A DNA stretch of 64,000 bases from Teichococcus vastitatis (GTDB lineage: Bacteria; Pseudomonadota; Alphaproteobacteria; Acetobacterales; Acetobacteraceae), in NCBI RefSeq assembly GCF_003604215.1, contig NZ_QXGS01000004.1:248001-312000 (forward strand), given 5' to 3'. How positions within the stretch are numbered: the stretch's first letter is position 1; every line of letters begins with the position of its first letter. The position numbers were made by a program, and so were the translations under genes. The notes under the pieces were generated by a model. It had not been told where the DNA came from. It did no database searches and worked only from the letters and a program-made list of their open reading frames with translations. Positions 46,406-55,112 of this stretch are shown piece after piece.

Positions 46406-47208
46406 TGCAGGGACGCAACGGCCCCGGCGCCATCGCCTTCCACCTGATCTTCGTCACCTTCATTCTGGCGCCGCTCGCCGTGGTGATCCTGGTGTCCTTC
46501 ACCGACAAGGGCTACCTGGCAATGCCCTTCGACGGCGCCTCGCTGCGCTGGTGGCTGGCGATCGCCGACAATCCCCGCTTCCTGCACAGCTTCGGCTTCA
46601 GCCTGAAGCTGGCCTTCGTGGCGGCGACGCTGGCGGCGCTGATCGCCGTGCCCGCCGCCATGGCCATCGTGCGCTTCCGCTTTCCGGGGCGGGAAGGCAT
46701 GATGGCGCTGCTCGCCTCGCCGCTGATGATCCCGCATGTGGTGCTCGGCGTGGCGCTGCTGCGCTTCTTCTCCGGCCTCGGCATGGTGGGCTCCTTCGCG
46801 GCGCTGGTGGCGGCGCACCTCGTGGTGGTGGTGCCCTACATGGCAAGGCTGGTGACGGCGGCGCTGACCGGCCTCGACCCGCGCATCGAGCGCGCGGCGG
46901 AAAGCCTCGGCGCCGGCCGCTTCACCGTGTTCCGCCGCGTGACGCTGCCGCTGATCCTGCCGGGCGTGGCGGGCGGCTGGACGCTGGCCTTCATCACCTC
47001 CTTCGACGAGCTGACGGTGAGCCTGTTCCTCGCCTCCCCCACCGACACGCCGCTGCCGGTGCGGCTGTTCACCTATATCGACCAGATGACCGACCCGCTG
47101 GTGGCCTCGGTGTCCGCCGCGCTGATCGCCGTGACCGCGATCGTGCTGGTGGTGCTGGACCGCTTCTATCCCATCGACCGCCTGCTCACCGGGGAACGCC
47201 GCGCATGA
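46405..47208 (+). CDS. Polyamine-type ABC transporter permease (PotC-like)
   Basis: 267 residues, six membrane helices, EAA loop ERAAESLGAGRFTVFRRVTLPLILPGVAGG, followed by the PotC-like SFDELTVSLFLASPTDTPLPVRLF. It overlaps the following FAD oxidoreductase gene by 4 bases (ATGA), so transport and oxidation genes are on one coupled message. Confidence 0.9.
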   Translation: MQGRNGPGAIAFHLIFVTFILAPLAVVILVSFTDKGYLAMPFDGASLRWWLAIADNPRFLHSFGFSLKLAFVAATLAALIAVPAAMAIVRFRFPGREGMMALLASPLMIPHVVLGVALLRFFSGLGMVGSFAALVAAHLVVVVPYMARLVTAALTGLDPRIERAAESLGAGRFTVFRRVTLPLILPGVAGGWTLAFITSFDELTVSLFLASPTDTPLPVRLFTYIDQMTDPLVASVSAALIAVTAIVLVVLDRFYPIDRLLTGERRA

Positions 47209-48338
47209 ACCGCCCAGGGGCGCAGAACAGCTTCGACGCCATCGTGATCGGCGGCGGCCTGGTGGGCGCCGCCATCGCCTATGGCCTGCAGCGCGAGGGC
47301 CTCGCCACCCTGCTGCTGGATGAGGGCGACATCGCCTTCCGCGCGTCGCGCGGCAATTTCGGCCTGGTCTGGGTGCAGTCCAAGGGCCTTGGCGCGCCGC
47401 ATTACCAGCGCTGGACGCGCGGCTCGGCCGAGGAATGGCCGAAGCTCGCGCAGGAACTGGCGGCCGCCACCGGCATCGACACCGGGCTGCACCAGCCCGG
47501 CGGCGTGCATATCTGCCTGGGCGAGGAGGAGTTCGAGCAGCGCGGCGACTACATGGCCCGGCTGCAGCGCGAGGCCGGCAACCTTGGCCTGGAATACCGA
47601 ATGATCCGCGGCGCCGAGGCGCGCGACATGCTGCCCGGCCTTGGGCCCGACGTGGCCGGCCTGTCCTGGACGCCCTATGACGGCCATGCCAGCCCGCTCT
47701 ACCTGCTGCGGGCGCTGCATGCGGGCTTCACCGGGGCCGGCGGCACCTACCAGCCCAATGCGCGGGTGGCGGGCGCGGCCTGCGCGCCGCATGATTTCCG
47801 CATCGACGCCGCCGGCGCGTCGTTCCGCGCCCCCCGCGTGGTGCTGGCCGCCGGCCTCGGCAATGCCGACCTCGCGCCGCGCTTCGGCCTGTCCACGCCG
47901 GTGCGGCCGCAGCGCGGCCAGATCCTGGTGACGGAGCGCACGCAAACCGTGCTGCCGATGCCCACCACCACGGTGCGGCAGACCGACGAGGGCTCGCTGA
48001 TGCTGGGCGACAGCAAGGAGGAGGTCGGTTTCGACCTTGGCCAGACACCGGAAGCGATGAAGATGATCGCCAACCGCGCCGTGCGCTCATTTCCCTGGAT
48101 CGCCGGGCTCAACATCGTCCGCGCCTGGTCGGCGCTGCGCGTCATGGCGCCCGACGGGCTGCCGATCTACGACCAGTCGCGCCGGTACCCCGGCGCCTTC
48201 ACCGCCAATTGCCATTCCGGCGTGACGCTGGCCGGAACCCATGCCAACCGCCTGGCGCCGATGATCGCCGCCGGGGAACTGGAGCCCGAGATGGCCCCCT
48301 TCAGCGCGGAACGATTCGATGTTCGCACAGCGGCCTGA
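47205..48338 (+). CDS. FAD-dependent oxidoreductase, HcnC/opine-oxidase beta-like subunit
   Basis: 377 residues of the DAO family. The FAD-binding motif is in FDAIVIGGGLVGAAIAYGLQREG, and a late conserved HSGVTLAGTHANRLAPMI closes the FAD site. The two genes that follow encode a small 2Fe-2S protein and a larger FAD/2Fe-2S protein. The three together match hydrogen cyanide synthase HcnABC, octopine/nopaline oxidase OoxAB and D-hydroxyproline dehydrogenases, where this subunit carries the amine-oxidising site. Start ATG at 47205. Confidence 0.85.
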   Translation: MNRPGAQNSFDAIVIGGGLVGAAIAYGLQREGLATLLLDEGDIAFRASRGNFGLVWVQSKGLGAPHYQRWTRGSAEEWPKLAQELAAATGIDTGLHQPGGVHICLGEEEFEQRGDYMARLQREAGNLGLEYRMIRGAEARDMLPGLGPDVAGLSWTPYDGHASPLYLLRALHAGFTGAGGTYQPNARVAGAACAPHDFRIDAAGASFRAPRVVLAAGLGNADLAPRFGLSTPVRPQRGQILVTERTQTVLPMPTTTVRQTDEGSLMLGDSKEEVGFDLGQTPEAMKMIANRAVRSFPWIAGLNIVRAWSALRVMAPDGLPIYDQSRRYPGAFTANCHSGVTLAGTHANRLAPMIAAGELEPEMAPFSAERFDVRTAA

Positions 48339-48639
48339 GATCCGCCCCGCCACCGTGGAGGTGCTGGTCGCCGGCCAGCCCGTGCGCGTGCCGGAAGGCG
48401 CCACCGCCGCCGCCGCCGTGCTGCTGGCCGGCCTGCCCGCCATCCGCGACACGCCGGTCACCGGCAGCCCGCGCCTGCCCTACTGCATGATGGGCATCTG
48501 CTTCGACTGCCTGGCCGAGATCGACGGCGTGGCCAACCGGCAATCCTGCACCGTCGCCGTCCACCCCGGCATGCGCATCGAGCCACAGCGCGGCGCCCGC
48601 CTCGCCTTCCGGGAGGAGAATGCCGCCCATGGCGCCTGA
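48319..48639 (+). CDS. Small 2Fe-2S subunit, HcnA-like
   Basis: 106 residues with the HcnA/gamma-subunit pattern VEVLVAGQPVRVPEGATAAAAVL, then the cluster cysteines in LPYCMMGICFDCLAEIDG and a fourth in RQSCTV. It overlaps the FAD subunit by 20 bases and the next gene by 20 bases. It probably carries electrons between the two flavoprotein subunits. Confidence 0.85.
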   Translation: MFAQRPEIRPATVEVLVAGQPVRVPEGATAAAAVLLAGLPAIRDTPVTGSPRLPYCMMGICFDCLAEIDGVANRQSCTVAVHPGMRIEPQRGARLAFREENAAHGA

Positions 48640-49996
48640 TCCCGGCGACCTCGCCATCATCGGCGCCGGCCCGGCCGGCATGAGCGCGGCGCTGGAGGCT
48701 GCCGGCCTCGGCCTGTCCGTCACCGTGATCGACGAGCAGCCGGCCCCGGGCGGCCAGGTCTTCCGCGCCGTGGAGGCCGCCGCCGCCGACCCCGCGCTGA
48801 CCGGCGAATATGCGAAGGAAGGCGCGGCGCTGGCCCGCCGCTTCCGCGCCATGCCGGGCCTCGACTACCGCCCCTCCACCACGCTGTGGCACACCGATCT
48901 CGAGACCGGCACGCTGTCGCTGCGCGGACCGGACGGCGGCGCCACGCTGCGGGCGCAGCGCATCCTGCTGGCCACCGGCGCGCAGGAGCGCCCGGTGCCG
49001 ATCCCTGGCTGGACCCTGCCGGGCGTGATGAGCGCCGGCGCGGCGCAGATCCTGTTGAAGCAGGCCGGCGCCGTGCCGAAGGGCCGCACCGTGCTGGCCG
49101 GCCAGGGGCCGCTGCTGTGGCTGCTGGCGGTGCAGCTGTTCCGCGCCGGGGCGCCGCCCGCGCTGCTGCTGGAAACCTCGGCGCGCGGCGCGTTGGGCGG
49201 CGCCATGCGGGCGGGCGGCTTGTGGAATGGCCGCGCCATGCTGGCCAAGGGCGGGCTGATGATGCTGGAAGCGCGCCGCGCCGGCATGAAGGTGGTGCGC
49301 GGGACACGCGGCCTGCGGGCCGAGGGGGATGGCGCGCTGCGCGGCGTTTCCTGGGAGGGCGGCAGCACCGAATGCGCCACGCTGCTGCTGCATGAGGGGG
49401 TGATCCCCTCCACCCATATCGCCCGCGCCATGGGGCTGGACCATCATTGGGACGCGGCGCAGCTCTGCTGGCGGCCGGCGCTGGATGAATGGGGCGCCAG
49501 CAGCCACGACCGGGTGGCGGTGGCCGGCGATGGCGGCGGCATCGGCGGCTGGCAGGCGGCGGCGCAGACCGGCGCGCTGGCGGCGCTGGACACGGCGCAC
49601 CGCCTCGGCCGCATCGGCGCCGCCGAGCGCGACCGCCGCGCCGCCGGCCACCGTCACCTCCTGGCAAGCGCCCTGGCGCTGCGGCCCTTCCTGGACCGTC
49701 TCTACGCCCCCGCGCCGGACGTGCTGGCGCCGCGCGACGACACCACCGTGGTGTGCCGCTGCGAGGAGATCACGGCGGGTCAGGTGCGGCAGGCGGCGCG
49801 GCTCGGCGCCACCGGGCCGAACCAGGCCAAGGCCTATCTCCGCGCCGGCATGGGGCCGTGCCAGGGGCGCATGTGCGGCACCACCGTGGCCGCGCTGATC
49901 GCCGAAACGCGCGGCCTCTCCATGGAGGAGGCCGGGGCGCTGCGTCCCCGCGCGCCCTACAAGCCGATCACCGTGGGCGAGTTGGCGGAGCTCTGA
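48620..49996 (+). CDS. FAD/NAD-type oxidoreductase with BFD-like 2Fe-2S domain, HcnB/OoxA-like subunit
   Basis: 458 residues. The N-terminal FAD site is DLAIIGAGPAGMSAALEAAGLGLSVTVIDEQPAPGGQ, with a mid-region ATGAQERPVPIPGW and a second nucleotide-binding stretch near TVLAGQGPLLWLLA. The C-terminal BFD-like domain has cysteines in VVCRCEEIT and GPCQGRMCG. This is the alpha subunit of OoxA/HcnB-type dehydrogenases. A start at 48629 (MAPDPGD) is possible because GGGAGGAGA sits directly against the 48620 ATG. Confidence 0.86.
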   Translation: MPPMAPDPGDLAIIGAGPAGMSAALEAAGLGLSVTVIDEQPAPGGQVFRAVEAAAADPALTGEYAKEGAALARRFRAMPGLDYRPSTTLWHTDLETGTLSLRGPDGGATLRAQRILLATGAQERPVPIPGWTLPGVMSAGAAQILLKQAGAVPKGRTVLAGQGPLLWLLAVQLFRAGAPPALLLETSARGALGGAMRAGGLWNGRAMLAKGGLMMLEARRAGMKVVRGTRGLRAEGDGALRGVSWEGGSTECATLLLHEGVIPSTHIARAMGLDHHWDAAQLCWRPALDEWGASSHDRVAVAGDGGGIGGWQAAAQTGALAALDTAHRLGRIGAAERDRRAAGHRHLLASALALRPFLDRLYAPAPDVLAPRDDTTVVCRCEEITAGQVRQAARLGATGPNQAKAYLRAGMGPCQGRMCGTTVAALIAETRGLSMEEAGALRPRAPYKPITVGELAEL

Positions 49997-50067
49997 TCCC
50001 GGAACCGCGGGGTTTCCCCGGCGGCGCGGCGGCGGCATGCTGGCCGCCGCGCCTGCAGGAGCCCGCC

Positions 50068-50715
50068 ATGACCCCGCCCCACCCCATCCTGAACCGCCGC
50101 TTGCCGACCCGCCGCACCCTGCTGGCCGCCGCCGCGCTGGCGCCCTGGGCCGCGCCCGCGGCGACGCGCGCGCAGGGCAGCGCGCCACTGCCGGACGCGC
50201 CGCCGCTGCCCGAGCGCTCCGCCGGGTCCGAGGATGCGCCGATGGTGGTCACGGAATACTTCTCCCTGACCTGCAATCATTGCGCCCATTTCCACCTGGA
50301 AACCTGGCCGCGGGTGCGCGAGGCGTTCGTGGACACCGGCCGCATCCGGCTGGTGTGGCGCGACTTCCCGCTCGACGAGCTGGCGCTGGAAGCGGCGCAG
50401 ATCGCCCGCGCCCTGCCGGGGGATGCCTATGAGCCATTCATCCGCGCCCTGTTCGCCTCGCAGGAGCGCTGGGCCTTCGACCGCGACGCCGACAAGTTCG
50501 ACGAGCTGGCCAAGCTGGCGGCGCTGGCCGGGATGCAGCGCTGGCAGGTGGAGGCGGCGCTGGAGAATGACGACCTGCGGCGCGCCGTGCTGCGCAGCCG
50601 CCTGGAAGGCGAGCGGGAGCGCGGCGTGACGCGGACGCCGACCTTCTTCTTCGATGACCGCCGCGCGGCGGGCGCCCTGTCCTTCGAGCGCTTCGCCAGC
50701 TTCGTCAGCGGCTGA
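50068..50715 (+). CDS. DsbA-family periplasmic thiol-disulfide protein (CNHC)
   Basis: 215 residues. The signal peptide (LNRRLPTRRTLLAAAALAPWAAPAATRAQ) has a twin-arginine-like RR. The active site CNHC lies in YFSLTCNHCAHFHLETWPRV, and a TPTF cis-proline loop is near the end. Long stretches match the CPHC protein at 25281 (for example VWRDFPLD[EQ]LAL), so the two are paralogs. The strong CAGGAG site at 50055-50060 supports the start. It is convergent with the BKACE gene, with only 4 bases between the stops. Confidence 0.88.
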   Translation: MTPPHPILNRRLPTRRTLLAAAALAPWAAPAATRAQGSAPLPDAPPLPERSAGSEDAPMVVTEYFSLTCNHCAHFHLETWPRVREAFVDTGRIRLVWRDFPLDELALEAAQIARALPGDAYEPFIRALFASQERWAFDRDADKFDELAKLAALAGMQRWQVEAALENDDLRRAVLRSRLEGERERGVTRTPTFFFDDRRAAGALSFERFASFVSG

Positions 50716-50719
50716 GGGA

Positions 50720-51646
50720 TCAGAAGCCGACCTTGTCGGCGCCCTTCAGCGACAGGATCTCGCGGGCTTCGTCGGGCGTCGCGATCTCCAGCCCCAGCCC
50801 CTCGATGATCTGCCGCGCCAGCCGCACCTGCTCCGCGTTGGATTCCGCGAACTTGCCCGGGCCGGCCCACAGCGAATCCTCCAGCCCGACGCGGACATTG
50901 CCGCCCATCGCCGCCGCCATCGCCGCGATCGGCAGCTGGTTGCGCCCGGCGCCGAGCACCGACCACTGGTACTGGTCGCCGAACAGCCGGTCGGCGGTGC
51001 GCTTCATGTGCAGCACGTCCTCCGGATGCGCGCCGATGCCGCCCTGCAGCCCGAACACCGTCTGCACAAAGAGCGGCGCCTTCACGATGCCCTGGTCCAG
51101 GAAGTACTTCAGGTTGTAGAGGTGCGCGGTGTCGTAGCACTCGAACTCGAAGCGCGTGTTGTTCTCGGCGCAAGTGGTCAGGATGTACTCGATATCCGCG
51201 AAGCTGTTGCGGAAGATGATGCCCTTGTCGGACAGGTATTCCTTTTCCCAGGGGTGCTGGAAATCCTTGAACCGGTTCAGCATGCCGAACAGGCCGAAAT
51301 TCATGCTGCCCATGTTCAGGCTGGCGACCTCGGGCTTGTGCGTCGCCGCGGGGCGGACGCGCTCCTCGATGGTCATGGTGGGCGCGCCGCCGGTGGTGAT
51401 GTTCAGCACCGCATCGGTGCGCTGCTTGATGACGCGCAGGAACGGCGTGAAGCCTTCGGGCGTCTGGTCCGGCCGGCCGTCCTGCGGGTTGCGCGCATGC
51501 AGGTGGACGATGGCGGCGCCGGCCTCCGCCGCGCCGATCGCCGCATCGGCGATCTGCTCCGCCGTGACCGGCAGGTGCGGCGACATGCTGGGCGTGTGGA
51601 TGGCGCCGGTGACGGCACAGGTGATGATGACCTTGCGCTTCGCCAT
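50720..51646 (-). CDS. BKACE-family beta-keto acid cleavage enzyme (DUF849)
   Basis: 308 residues: the TIM-barrel zinc enzyme begins MAKRKVIITCAVTGAIHTPSMSPHLPVT and has the zinc-site AGAAIVHLHARNP and a late VGLEDSLWAGPGKFAESNA. Family members split a beta-keto acid with acetyl-CoA to give acetoacetate and a new CoA thioester (3-keto-5-aminohexanoate, dehydrocarnitine, beta-ketoadipate). Sequence alone does not show the substrate. It lies 3 bases after a 3-hydroxyacid dehydrogenase gene in an operon with a branched-chain-type transporter. Confidence 0.9.
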   Translation of the reverse strand: MAKRKVIITCAVTGAIHTPSMSPHLPVTAEQIADAAIGAAEAGAAIVHLHARNPQDGRPDQTPEGFTPFLRVIKQRTDAVLNITTGGAPTMTIEERVRPAATHKPEVASLNMGSMNFGLFGMLNRFKDFQHPWEKEYLSDKGIIFRNSFADIEYILTTCAENNTRFEFECYDTAHLYNLKYFLDQGIVKAPLFVQTVFGLQGGIGAHPEDVLHMKRTADRLFGDQYQWSVLGAGRNQLPIAAMAAAMGGNVRVGLEDSLWAGPGKFAESNAEQVRLARQIIEGLGLEIATPDEAREILSLKGADKVGF

Positions 51647-51649
51647 GGT

Positions 51650-52576
51650 TCAGTTCTCCTCGTGTTGCGTCTTGTGCGCGCGCAGCGCGGCCAGGCGCCG
51701 GTCGCGCCAGCGCATCTTCGCCGCCGGGTCGGCCGCAGGCTGCCACGCCGCCATCAGCCGCGCCACCGCCTCGGCCTCGTACACCGCCGGCGGCGCCGGG
51801 TCGGCGGCGAGCCGCTTGTAGAACCCCGTGTAGCGCGCGCAGTAATCCGGGATGCCGCCCGGCGCGTTCAGCTCGATGGTCTCGAACGGGCCCATGAAGC
51901 TCCAGCGCAGCCCCAGCCCGTCCTTCACCGTGTGGTCGAGGTCCTGCGGCGTGACGTATCCCTCCGTCACCAGCCGGAAGGCTTCCGCCAGCAGCGCGCC
52001 CTGCAGCCGGTTCAGCACGAAGCCCTCGATCTCCTTCAGCACGGCGACCGGCACCTGGCCGATGCCGGCATAGATCGCCCGCGCCCGCGCGATCACCTCG
52101 GGCGACGTCCAGGGCGCGCCGGACAGCTCCACCAGCGGGATCAGGTGCGGCGGGTTGACCGGATGCGCCACCAGGCAGCGCGCCCGCCCCGCCAGCCCCT
52201 CGGTGAAGGTGGAGGCGCGGATGGCGGAGGAGGAGGAAGCCAGGATCGCCTCCGGCGGCGCCAGCCGGTCCAGCTCGCCGAACAGCGCGATCTTGACCTC
52301 CAGCCGCTCGGGGCCGTTCTCCTGCACCAGGGCGACGCCCTGCACCGCATCGGCCAGGTCCGCCGCGGCACGGATGCGCGTGGCCGCCACCGCCGGGTCG
52401 TCGCACAGCCCCTGCGCCGCCAGGTCCTGCAGGCCCTCGGCGCAGAGCCGCACCGCGTCCCGCGCCACGCTTCCGTCCGCGTCGTGCAGCGCCACCTCCC
52501 AGCCGGCGCGGGCGAAGATCATCGCCCAGGCGCGGCCGATCAGGCCGACGCCGATGATGGCCACCTTGTCGCTCAT
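51650..52576 (-). CDS. Lambda-crystallin/3-hydroxyacyl-CoA dehydrogenase-type NAD dehydrogenase
   Basis: 308 residues starting MSDKVAIIGVGLIGRAWAMIFARAGWEVALHD. The Rossmann domain is followed by the SSSSAIRAS and HPVNPPHLIPLVELSGAPWTSPEV stretches typical of L-gulonate 3-dehydrogenase/lambda-crystallin and of carnitine dehydrogenase. It should oxidise a 3-hydroxy acid to a beta-keto acid, which the BKACE enzyme coded next could cleave. The start at 52576 drops an unlikely 10-residue extension. Confidence 0.88.
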   Translation of the reverse strand: MSDKVAIIGVGLIGRAWAMIFARAGWEVALHDADGSVARDAVRLCAEGLQDLAAQGLCDDPAVAATRIRAAADLADAVQGVALVQENGPERLEVKIALFGELDRLAPPEAILASSSSAIRASTFTEGLAGRARCLVAHPVNPPHLIPLVELSGAPWTSPEVIARARAIYAGIGQVPVAVLKEIEGFVLNRLQGALLAEAFRLVTEGYVTPQDLDHTVKDGLGLRWSFMGPFETIELNAPGGIPDYCARYTGFYKRLAADPAPPAVYEAEAVARLMAAWQPAADPAAKMRWRDRRLAALRAHKTQHEEN

Positions 52577-52596
52577 GGCATCGCTTCCTTGCCGCG

Positions 52597-55107
52597 TCAC
52601 AGCCACAGCACCTTGCGCCGCAGTTCCAGGTCCTCGCGCAGCAGCCGGCTCTCGCCCGTCCAGGTCACCGCGCCGCGCTCCAGCGCCACGGTGCTGTCGG
52701 ACAGCGCCAGGGCGAGGTCGAGGTTGTGGTCGACGATGATGATGGAGATCTCGCGCCGGAGCTTGTCGAAGGCCTCGAACAATTCCTCAGTCACGGCGGG
52801 GGACAGGCCCTCGAAGGGCTCGTCCAGCAGCAGAAGCCGCGTGTCGCCGGACAGCGCGCGCGCCACCGCCACCATCTGCTGCTCGCCGCCCGACAGCGCG
52901 TCGGCCGGGGTGCGCCAGCGCTGCTTCAGCCGCGGGAACACCTCCAGCACCTTCTCCTCCTCCCAGTGGCTGCCGGCACCGGTGCGCCGCTTCAGCCGAC
53001 CGAGCATCAGATTCTCGGCCACGCTCATCCCCGCGAACAGCCCGCGCCCCTGCGGCACGAAGCCGACGCCGCGCTGCGCGATGCGGTCGGAGGCGAGGCC
53101 CGCCACCTGCTCCCCCGCCAACGTCATGCTGCCGGAGGCCGGGCGGGTGATGCCCATCACCGTCTTCAGCAGCGTGGATTTGCCGGCGCCGTTGCGGCCG
53201 AGCAGCGCCAGGATCTCGCCCTGCTTCACCGCCATGCTGACGCCCTGCAGGATGTGGCTCTTGCCGTAGAAGGTGTTGATGCCGTCGAGATTCAGCAGCT
53301 CGGTATCGACCACCGCGGATTCGCGCGCCCTGGCGGCGATGGCCGAGGTGCCGGAGCCGAGATAGATCGCCTGCACCCGCGCATCGGACCGCGCATCCTC
53401 CACCGTGCCGTCCACCAGCACCTCGCCGTCATTCATCACCGTGACGCGGTCGGCCAGGGCGAAGACGCGGTCAATGTCGTGCTCCACCAGCAGCACCGGG
53501 ATGTCGGTGGAGACCCGCTTGATCAGCTCGCCGACGCGGGTCCGCTCGGCGGTGGCGAGGCCGGCCAGCGGCTCGTCCAGCAGCAGGATGCGCGGCTTGG
53601 TCGCCACCGCCACGGCCATGTCCACCAGCCGCTGCCCACCATAGGACAGCGCGCCGGCCTCGGCCTTCTCGATGCCGGCCAGGCCCATCCAGCGCAGCAG
53701 CACGTCGGTATCCTCCGCCATGTCGGGGTAGGACCGGGCGCTGCGCCACAGGCCGAACTTCGCCGGATGCCGCGCCTGCACCGCGAGCCGCAGGTTCTCC
53801 GCGATCGACAGGCCGGGAAACAGGTTGGTGATCTGGAAGGAGCGGCCGATGCCGGCGCGGGTGATGCGCTCCGGCGAGAAGCCGGTGACGTCCTGCCCGT
53901 CCAGCACCACCCGGCCGTGATCCGGCGGAAACATGCCCGACAGCAGGTTGAAGGCGGAGGTCTTGCCGGCGCCATTCGGCCCGATCAGCGCGTGCAGGGT
54001 GCGGTCGGCCACGGCCAGGTCCGCCTTCTTCACCGCCTGGATGCGGCCGAAGCTTTTCCGCAGGTCCTCCGCCACCAGCACCGCGCCGGAGGCGGTGCCG
54101 GGGCGGACGAAGCGCGGCGGCACCGGCTCGGGCGTGACCGCGCGGCGCGCCGACATCGCCGCGTCCTCAACCTGCTTCTTCCGGAAGGGCTGCAGCAGCC
54201 GCTGGCCGACGCCGACCAGCCCGTCCGGCGAGAACACGATGAAGCCGACAAACAGCAGCCCGAAGAACAGCAGCCAGTTCGGCGTGTAGATCGACAGGAA
54301 CTCGCGGAACAGGATGTAGAACAGCGCGCCCAGGGCCGGACCGAGGAAGGAGCGCATGCCGCCGATCACCACCATGGCCAGCAGCTCGCCCGAGAAGGCG
54401 ATGGCCATCGGCTCGGCCGAGGCGAAGCGGTGGTTATAGGCCGACAGCACGCCGGCCAGCGCCGTGACGCTGGCCGACAGCACATAGGCCAGCAGCTTGT
54501 AGCGGTTGGTGCTGTAGCCGACGAAGCGGGCGCGCTGCTCGTTCTCGCGGATCGCCACCAGCACCGTGCCGGCCGGCGCCTGATGGAAGCGCCACAGGCC
54601 GAGCAGCACGCCGAGCCCGACCAGCGCCGCGACGATGTAGTAGGTGCCGGCATCGGCCAGCGCCTCGTAGCGGGTGATGCCGCCGAAGCCGTTCTCGCCG
54701 CCGGTCAGCGACGTCCAGCGATACGCCACGGTGAACAGCATGGCGGTCAGCGCCAGCGTCAGCAGCGAGAAATACACGCCGCGCCGCCGCAGGATCAGCG
54801 AGCCAGCCGCGGCCGAGAGCGCGATGACCACCAGCAGCGCGCCGATCGCCGGCAGCACCATGTCGCCGGGAAAGAAGGCGCGCTGGATGATGCCGGTGGC
54901 GTAGGCGCCGATGCCGAACCAGGCACCGTGGCCGAAGGAGACGAGGCCGGTATGCCCGACCAGGATGTTCAGCCCCATCACCGCGATGGCGTAGATCACC
55001 ACGTCGGTGGCCGACAGCATGGTCAGGCCGAGGGCGGGCAGGATGAAGGGCAGGATGACCAGCGCGGCGAGCGCGATCAGCAGGGGACGGAGGTCGCGGA
55101 GATTCAT
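52597..55107 (-). CDS. Fused branched-chain-type ABC transporter: LivM permease + LivG ATPase + LivF ATPase
   Basis: A single frame of 836 residues. Residues 1-~310 are a LivM permease (about eight helices, IAVMGLNILVGHTGLVSFGHGAWFGIGAYATG). A linker with KKQVEDAAMSARRAVTPEPVPP follows. A LivG-type ATPase (about 345-590) has Walker A GPNGAGKTS, signature LSYGGQRLVDMA and Walker B ILLLDEPLAGL. A LivF-type ATPase (about 605-835) has GRNGAGKST, LSGGEQQMVAVARAL and LLLDEPFEGL. All motifs are intact. GTG at 55116 overlaps the livH-like stop as GTGA and is an alternative start, adding three residues. Confidence 0.92.
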   Translation of the reverse strand: MNLRDLRPLLIALAALVILPFILPALGLTMLSATDVVIYAIAVMGLNILVGHTGLVSFGHGAWFGIGAYATGIIQRAFFPGDMVLPAIGALLVVIALSAAAGSLILRRRGVYFSLLTLALTAMLFTVAYRWTSLTGGENGFGGITRYEALADAGTYYIVAALVGLGVLLGLWRFHQAPAGTVLVAIRENEQRARFVGYSTNRYKLLAYVLSASVTALAGVLSAYNHRFASAEPMAIAFSGELLAMVVIGGMRSFLGPALGALFYILFREFLSIYTPNWLLFFGLLFVGFIVFSPDGLVGVGQRLLQPFRKKQVEDAAMSARRAVTPEPVPPRFVRPGTASGAVLVAEDLRKSFGRIQAVKKADLAVADRTLHALIGPNGAGKTSAFNLLSGMFPPDHGRVVLDGQDVTGFSPERITRAGIGRSFQITNLFPGLSIAENLRLAVQARHPAKFGLWRSARSYPDMAEDTDVLLRWMGLAGIEKAEAGALSYGGQRLVDMAVAVATKPRILLLDEPLAGLATAERTRVGELIKRVSTDIPVLLVEHDIDRVFALADRVTVMNDGEVLVDGTVEDARSDARVQAIYLGSGTSAIAARARESAVVDTELLNLDGINTFYGKSHILQGVSMAVKQGEILALLGRNGAGKSTLLKTVMGITRPASGSMTLAGEQVAGLASDRIAQRGVGFVPQGRGLFAGMSVAENLMLGRLKRRTGAGSHWEEEKVLEVFPRLKQRWRTPADALSGGEQQMVAVARALSGDTRLLLLDEPFEGLSPAVTEELFEAFDKLRREISIIIVDHNLDLALALSDSTVALERGAVTWTGESRLLREDLELRRKVLWL

Positions 55108-55112
55108 GATGC

